Below are positions 7,875 to 11,063 of a DNA stretch of 11,063 nucleotides, piece after piece. Position 1 is the first letter of the stretch, and each line of letters starts with the position of its first letter. The position numbers were made by a program, and so were the translations under genes. The notes beneath the pieces are model-generated. The model worked only from the letters and a program-made list of their open reading frames with translations, ran no database searches and had not been told where the DNA came from. This DNA comes from an uncultured Pseudomonadota bacterium (GTDB taxonomy: Bacteria; Pseudomonadota; Alphaproteobacteria; Rs-D84), in the NCBI GenBank assembly GCA_947169505.1, contig CAMVPZ010000025.1, positions 1-11,063 on the forward strand. Reading direction: 5' to 3'.

Positions 7875-8492
7875 TTATTCCATAACTCTAATTTTTTCAT
7901 TATTTTTTACATTTGATAAAATAACAATATCACCTTCTTGGATCCCAGATTTAATTAATGCGTTTTGTGCATCTTGATCCAAAATTTCAATTTGACGTTT
8001 TTCTGCAACACCGTTATTTACAACGTATACAGTGTTTCCTGAGATTGCAGACATTGGAATATACAAACCAATTTTTTCTTTTTCAATATCTTGTAAACCA
8101 TCTTTACAATTTTGTGTTTTTATCACATGCATACCAGTATCTAAATCAATATTTTTCGACACAGAAATAATTTTACATTTCCCAGATTTTTGACCCGAAC
8201 GAAAAATATTAACACGTGCACCAGATATATATGCTGTATTGTTTTTTATTGTCAAAGGTTCATATAAAACACCATTATTTTTTTCCATATACAATACATT
8301 AACCGGTGTTCCTTTTTCCAAATTATTACGAGCAATATTAAAAACATTAAAATTTTGTTCTTGGAAAAAAACATAAAATCTGTGTATAAAAAGAAAAGCA
8401 ATTATAACTGTGATAATTATATAAATAATCTTTTTATATTTCGGCATTTTTAATTTTTCTGTTAAATCTTTGATTTGTTTTTTACTTATCAT
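7875..8492 (-). CDS. short periplasmic adaptor (membrane fusion protein) of the RND system
   Basis: This is the likely linker between pump and outer-membrane channel. A single hydrophobic anchor (about residues 22-36) follows a lysine-rich cytoplasmic start. The rest is periplasmic. 'SGKCKIISVSKNIDLDTGM' (103-121) resembles the beta-barrel element with an 'I..ID..TG' motif. 'YIPMSAISGNTVYVVNNG' (145-162) through 'SGIQEGDIVIL' (182-192) matches the membrane-proximal domain of RND adaptors. At 205 residues it is about half the usual 350-400, with no space for the coiled-coil hairpin and no clear lipoyl halves. The operon position between tolC and the RND gene supports the call. I chose the ATG at 8492, with GGGTGA 5 bases upstream; a GTG at 8501 adds three residues but has no ribosome site. 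It overlaps the end of the tolC-like gene by 11 bases. Confidence 0.75.
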   Translation of the reverse strand: MISKKQIKDLTEKLKMPKYKKIIYIIITVIIAFLFIHRFYVFFQEQNFNVFNIARNNLEKGTPVNVLYMEKNNGVLYEPLTIKNNTAYISGARVNIFRSGQKSGKCKIISVSKNIDLDTGMHVIKTQNCKDGLQDIEKEKIGLYIPMSAISGNTVYVVNNGVAEKRQIEILDQDAQNALIKSGIQEGDIVILSNVKNNEKIRVME

Positions 8493-9807
8493 TTTTTTCA
8501 CCCAATTTTTTCACAGATTCTTTTGCCATCAAAATATTATACTTTGCATTCAATACCGCCATATCCATTTGATAAAGTGCACCTGCAACATCAGATAATT
8601 CTACAGCAGATGTTTGCCCGGCCGCAAAACGATTAGCAGAAACATCATATGCCTTTTGCGCTAAATTATGTGCTTCGTTTAATTTATCCAAATTATCACA
8701 AAGATGTTTATATTTATTAACTGCAGTATTATATTCTTCGGTCTTTAATTTTTTAGATTTATCCAATTCTTGGCGTGCAGATTCTGCATTCATCGCTTCA
8801 ATTGTTGCGTTTGCAGAATGTAAACCACCATTGAATAATGGAACCTGTAAAGCCAATCCCAAATACGCAGATTGCGAACCTTCTTTTTCAAACATATGTC
8901 CAACATCATTACTTAACGCATAATAAGAATATGAGCCAACCGCCGCCAATGTTGGATAACCCCCAGCACGTTTAGATGAAGCATTTGATTCATACATTTT
9001 TATTTGTTTTTGATAAATATCCCATTCAGGATTAGATTGCAATTTTCCAACATTTAATTCTTCAAAAGAATCTGGAAAATCATCGATTAAGACAATTTCT
9101 TCGTCTGTATCAATACCCGCCATGATTTTAAGCATTCTGTATGCTGTATCACGGTTAAATTCAGCATCCGACAAATTTATTTCTTTGGTTGCAATATCAG
9201 ATTCGATTTTAATTAAATTACTTCTGTTGGCACGCCCCGCAGCGGTTAATTTTTTACGTGCAGCACGTGCATTATCAAGATTTTTTTGATTTGCCATAAC
9301 CGCACCATCAGCCATTTTGGCGGTCCAATAAAGATTTGCAGCCGCATATCTTACTTCACGTAATGTTAAATCTTTTGCAGATTTAGACATATCAATCGCA
9401 TCATGTACCGCATCAACCGCATTGCCTATTTTTCCAAACGTATAGATAGGTTGCGTAATTTGCACACCCGCAGAAAATATATTGTCTGGAATTTCGCTTA
9501 ACGGCATTGGCAAAGATTTATTCAATATCGCACCTATATCGGATGGTATCTTTACACCTTGGGAACTTGTTGGATGAACAGGATCAATCAAATTCATATA
9601 CGAAACAGTGCCATCAATCGACATCCAACGGTTCGCATTCACAGCACTTAATTGCGCACGGGCTTTTTTAACGTTGGCTTCTGCTGTTTTTAAATCATTA
9701 GATTGCTCAACAATTTTTTTCACCGCATCATCCAAAGATAAATCCATCGCAAAAGAATTTGTTATACCAATTAAACCACACAAAACAACGGTTAAAAAAT
9801 TACGCAT
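8482..9807 (-). CDS. TolC-family outer-membrane efflux channel
   Basis: This is the trimeric outer-membrane channel that completes the export path. A signal peptide (MRNFLTVVLCGLIGITNSFA, cleavage predicted after residue 20) leads into 'MDLSLDDAVKKIVEQS', typical of the family. The two internal repeats are visible at the strand-turn motifs 'ITQPIYTFGKIGNAV' (117-131) and 'LQVPLFNGGLHSANATIEA' (320-338), each flanked by long alanine-rich helices. 'ANRFAAGQTSAVELSDVAGAL' (391-411) is the usual C-terminal motif. The 441 residues are a normal length. Its ATG lies inside the last codons of marR (8-base overlap), with a perfect GGAGG (9814-9818) six bases upstream, so translation is likely coupled to the repressor. 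Its 3' end overlaps the adaptor gene. The channel-first gene order is less common than adaptor-pump-channel. Confidence 0.94.
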   Translation of the reverse strand: MRNFLTVVLCGLIGITNSFAMDLSLDDAVKKIVEQSNDLKTAEANVKKARAQLSAVNANRWMSIDGTVSYMNLIDPVHPTSSQGVKIPSDIGAILNKSLPMPLSEIPDNIFSAGVQITQPIYTFGKIGNAVDAVHDAIDMSKSAKDLTLREVRYAAANLYWTAKMADGAVMANQKNLDNARAARKKLTAAGRANRSNLIKIESDIATKEINLSDAEFNRDTAYRMLKIMAGIDTDEEIVLIDDFPDSFEELNVGKLQSNPEWDIYQKQIKMYESNASSKRAGGYPTLAAVGSYSYYALSNDVGHMFEKEGSQSAYLGLALQVPLFNGGLHSANATIEAMNAESARQELDKSKKLKTEEYNTAVNKYKHLCDNLDKLNEAHNLAQKAYDVSANRFAAGQTSAVELSDVAGALYQMDMAVLNAKYNILMAKESVKKLGEKNDK

Positions 9808-10252
9808 TTAATGCCTCCATCTTTTTCAAAATTTCGTTTACAGTTCTCATTGATTCGGCCAATCTGTCTTCGTCTTCTTCGGGCAAAACTTTGCATAATT
9901 CACCCAAAGCGGTCACCCGTCTGTCTATCAATTTTTCAGCCAAACTTTTTCCAGATTTAGACACTTCGTACCATACATCACGATGATCATTCACATCATC
10001 GCTGCGCACGACCAATTTGTCTTGTTCCAATTTACGCAAAATGCCACAAAGTCCCGCAGTTGAAATTGCTTCACGATTGGCAAAATCTTTTAATTTGATT
10101 TTTCCAACCAAATAAAGACGCATTAAAAAAGCCATTTGTTGTCTGGATTTTTTTGAACCATGACCAACAAAAACCGATTCCAAACGACGTGAAAATCTGG
10201 TTAAAATTCGCATATTTTCAGACACCAATTGGGTCACTTCTGTGTGAGTCAT
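9800..10252 (-). CDS. MarR-family transcriptional regulator
   Basis: This is a dimeric winged-helix DNA-binding protein of 150 residues, the usual MarR length. Terminal helices for dimerisation lie at about 1-30 and 112-150. The winged helix-turn-helix is about 38-110: 'KLKDFANREAISTAGLCGILRKLE' holds the recognition helix (about 63-77), and 'RSDDVNDHRDVWYEVSKSGK' is the wing with the family D..DHRD signature. As first gene of the efflux operon it probably represses its own promoter and is released by a ligand related to the pump's substrate; this is inference from family and position. AAAGGA lies six bases before the ATG, and a strong promoter lies 51 bases upstream. The stop overlaps the start of the channel gene. 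Confidence 0.92.
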   Translation of the reverse strand: MTHTEVTQLVSENMRILTRFSRRLESVFVGHGSKKSRQQMAFLMRLYLVGKIKLKDFANREAISTAGLCGILRKLEQDKLVVRSDDVNDHRDVWYEVSKSGKSLAEKLIDRRVTALGELCKVLPEEDEDRLAESMRTVNEILKKMEALNA

Positions 10253-10302
10253 ATTTTATCCTTTGGAATTATTAAAAAATTAAATCATTAAAAACTTTAA
10301 CG

Positions 10303-10331
10303 ATTATATGTATATATTTTATCAAAGTCAA
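10303..10331 (-). promoter_or_regulatory. near-consensus promoter of the marR-efflux operon, with possible operators
   Basis: On the minus strand, TTGACT (10331-10326, five of six) is followed after exactly 17 bases by a perfect TATAAT (10308-10303). Transcription would start near 10296, leaving a leader of about 44 bases. An inverted repeat TATAT-GT-ATATA (10305-10316) sits over the -10 and spacer, where a MarR dimer could block polymerase. A second one, CACA-AAAA-TGTG (10341-10352), lies just upstream of the -35. Both are short and AT-rich, so the promoter is well supported and the operators are weak. Confidence 0.72.
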
Positions 10332-10372
10332 GAGTATATTCACAAAAATGTGCGATATTTTGCATTTTGTTA

Positions 10373-10400
10373 TTGAAAAAATAAAAAAGCAATATATAAT
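10373..10400 (+). promoter_or_regulatory. promoter of tRNA-Gln
   Basis: TTGAAA (10373-10378, five of six) and a perfect TATAAT (10395-10400) lie 16 bases apart. The expected start near 10407 leaves a leader of only about five bases before the tRNA at 10412, which suits a tRNA gene. Confidence 0.75.
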
Positions 10401-10411
10401 AGGCAAAGTCT

Positions 10412-10485
10412 TGGAGCGTCGTCTAATGGTAGGACAAGAGATTTTGGTTCTCTTTATCATGGTTCGAATCCGTGCGCTCCAACCA
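10412..10485 (+). tRNA. tRNA-Gln (anticodon UUG), CCA encoded
   Basis: The 74-base gene folds into a complete cloverleaf. The acceptor stem TGGAGCG (10412-10418) pairs with CGCTCCA (10475-10481), followed by A and an encoded CCA (10483-10485). The D arm is GTC...GAC with loop containing GGT. The anticodon stem AGAGA/TCTCT holds loop TTTTGGT with anticodon TTG at 10444-10446, reading CAA and by wobble CAG. The T arm is CATGG/CCGTG with loop TTCGAAT. The U1-A72 pair is characteristic of bacterial tRNA-Gln. It stands alone between its own promoter and terminator. Confidence 0.97.
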
Positions 10486-10523
10486 AAATTAAAACCATCC
10501 CTTGTGGATGGTTTTCATTTTGG
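10483..10523 (+). terminator. long hairpin terminator directly after tRNA-Gln
   Basis: AAAACCATCC (10491-10500) and GGATGGTTTT (10506-10515) form a 10-bp stem around CTTGT. Beyond a single T/C mismatch the stem extends by seven pairs, CCAAAAT (10483-10489) with ATTTTGG (10517-10523), so its foot includes the CCA end of the tRNA. The T run after the inner stem is interrupted by a C. Read on the other strand it also has a T-rich flank, so it could stop transcripts coming from the right. Confidence 0.75.
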
Positions 10524-10602
10524 CTTGTTGTGTCCGTTTGATTTGAAAACATCGTTCGACAAGCAGTAGATTTTGCAAGTGATAACGCAGCGAAATCGTC
10601 AC

Positions 10603-10740
10603 GATTGCCGCACAGCCGGCACATAAAATGTGCCGTGTGAGCGAATACGAAGATATATAATTAAAACAAATTCAAAAATCGAAGTTCACAAGATTTTTGT
10701 TATTTGTTGTTATTATATATCGAGGTGCGTGCGGATAATC
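10603..10740. ncRNA. candidate structured RNA or palindromic element in the ORF-free stretch 10524-10884
   Basis: No ORF or tRNA explains this stretch, but it is strongly self-complementary and its left part is visibly richer in G+C than the surrounding DNA. A closing stem is formed by GATT-G-CCGCAC (10603-10613) with GTGCGG-AT-AATC (10729-10740). Inside it are a hairpin CGGCACAT-AAA-ATGTGCCG (10617-10635), and a long imperfect hairpin with arms 10652-10680 and 10692-10721, 26 pairs, loop of 11. A smaller hairpin AATCG-TCA-CGATT (10594-10606) competes with the closing stem. I compared it by eye with RNase P RNA, tmRNA, SRP RNA and 6S RNA and found none of their signatures. Strand is undetermined. 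It may be an RNA gene, a leader of the lipoprotein gene, or a repeat element found elsewhere in the genome. Confidence 0.4.
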
Positions 10741-10782
10741 TATTTAACCATCCCTTAGGGTTATGTATCGAGGACACGTGCG
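10718..10782. repeat. direct repeat pair TATCGAGG-n(2-3)-CGTGCG
   Basis: TATCGAGG-TG-CGTGCG (10718-10733) recurs as TATCGAGG-ACA-CGTGCG (10766-10782), about 48 bases apart. The first copy overlaps the 3' side of both the long hairpin and the closing stem of the candidate RNA. Fourteen matching positions in the same order in such a short region are unlikely by chance in AT-rich DNA. Confidence 0.6.
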
Positions 10783-10830
10783 CATTCCAGAGAGTTTATT
10801 CCTGGTTTGATTTTTGGCTTAAAACGATTA

Positions 10831-10859
10831 TTGCTTTCATGTTATAAATGTTTTATCAT
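10831..10859 (+). promoter_or_regulatory. possible promoter of the lipoprotein gene
   Basis: TTGCTT (10831-10836, three of six) and TATCAT (10854-10859, five of six) lie 17 bases apart, giving a start near 10866 and a short leader with AAAGGA. A competing TATAAA lies at 10843-10848 with a weak TTAAAA at -35. Either could be real, and transcription from further upstream through the structured region is also possible. Confidence 0.35.
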
Positions 10860-10884
10860 CAATATATTCAAGAAAGGATTGTGC

Positions 10885-11063
10885 ATGAAAAAGATTATTT
10901 TATTAAGTTTGATTTTGTGTTCTTGTGCCGGATTGATTGCACCAGAAATACCACCACAAACTATACGCAATCCAGAATGCTTTCCAAGTCATGCATTAAA
11001 AGTATTTCAAGTGGACGACAAGTATTCTTTGATTCAATTATATTATTGTAATCCGGCAGATGG
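10885..11063 (+). CDS. putative small lipoprotein or secreted protein, 5' part (runs out of window)
   Basis: The frame opens at ATG 10885, with AAAGGA (10873-10878) six bases upstream, and is still open at the last base, giving 59 codons here. It starts MKKIILLSLILCSCAG: a two-lysine n-region, a hydrophobic core and an L-C-S-C sequence that fits a lipobox with C14 as the lipidated residue. After that come a proline-rich segment (APEIPPQTIRNPE) and two further cysteines (C32, C55) that could form a disulfide in the periplasm. Cleavage by signal peptidase I is the alternative. I do not recognise the family and assign no function. It is separated from the tRNA by about 400 bases of structured, ORF-free DNA. 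Confidence 0.68.
   Translation, partial: MKKIILLSLILCSCAGLIAPEIPPQTIRNPECFPSHALKVFQVDDKYSLIQLYYCNPAD

Noticed and set aside
10348..10569. 73-codon plus-strand frame
   Set aside because: It runs straight through the tRNA-Gln promoter, the tRNA itself and its terminator hairpin.
10730..10738. TTATCCGCA on the minus strand, one base from a DnaA box
   Set aside because: It is a single near-match with no cluster of boxes, no unwinding element and no replication genes nearby, so there is no support for an origin.
10789..10815. CCAG...CTGG followed by a T-rich run, as a possible terminator
   Set aside because: The stem has only four pairs with an 11-base loop, and the T run is broken. This is too weak to call.
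10524..10884. RNase P RNA, tmRNA, SRP RNA or 6S RNA in the ORF-free stretch
   Set aside because: Neither strand shows a GAGGAAAGTCC-type P4 strand, a tmRNA tag or tRNA-like ends, the SRP tetraloop region, or the single long rod of 6S RNA. Checked by eye only.
10848..11051. 67-codon plus-strand frame starting near the end of the window
   Set aside because: It overlaps the lipoprotein gene in another frame and lacks a ribosome site, whereas ATG 10885 has AAAGGA at good spacing and a signal peptide.
1..11063. CRISPR array, insertion sequence, integrase or attachment site beside the tRNA
   Set aside because: There are no regularly spaced repeats and no transposase or integrase reading frame, and no copy of the tRNA 3' end was found elsewhere in the window.

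Overview
The window looks like part of the chromosome of an AT-rich alphaproteobacterium, possibly a host-associated or uncultured lineage. The evidence is the block comEC / truA-fmt-def / rmuC, which I know as an alphaproteobacterial arrangement; an alphaproteobacterial style of ComEC tail without a metallo-beta-lactamase domain; a TruA motif around 'HDFTSFRSSQCQSKSP'; TGA used as a stop (rmuC); and a CCA end encoded in the tRNA gene. The taxonomic placement is inference from gene content. I see no mobile element, CRISPR array or phage gene.

Layout. Positions 2-1216 (+) hold the 3' part of comEC, which ends inside the convergent truA gene. Positions 1182-3242 (-) hold the tightly packed operon def-fmt-truA: deformylation of nascent proteins, formylation of initiator tRNA, and tRNA pseudouridylation. 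Next, 3298-4185 (+) holds rmuC, transcribed divergently from def through a compact intergenic promoter and ending at a bidirectional terminator near 4206-4240.

Positions 4233-10252 (-) hold a five-gene operon read right to left: a MarR-type repressor, a TolC-like outer-membrane channel, a very short periplasmic adaptor, a 1001-residue RND pump and a HAD-IB phosphatase. Genes overlap or lie within 20 bases of each other, and a near-consensus promoter precedes marR. Together these look like a self-regulated tripartite efflux system with a phosphatase riding behind it. Two things about the system are odd: the pump lacks the Asp-Asp and Lys of the classical proton relay, and the adaptor has no room for the usual helical hairpin.

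Positions 10373-10523 (+) hold a tRNA-Gln(UUG) with its own promoter and terminator. Positions 10524-10884 hold no ORF but contain G+C-richer, highly self-complementary sequence: a closing stem around a G+C hairpin and a 26-bp imperfect A+T hairpin, plus a direct repeat. This is the best candidate here for an undescribed element (structured RNA or interspersed repeat). Positions 10885-11063 (+) hold the start of an unrecognised lipoprotein-like gene that runs out of the window.
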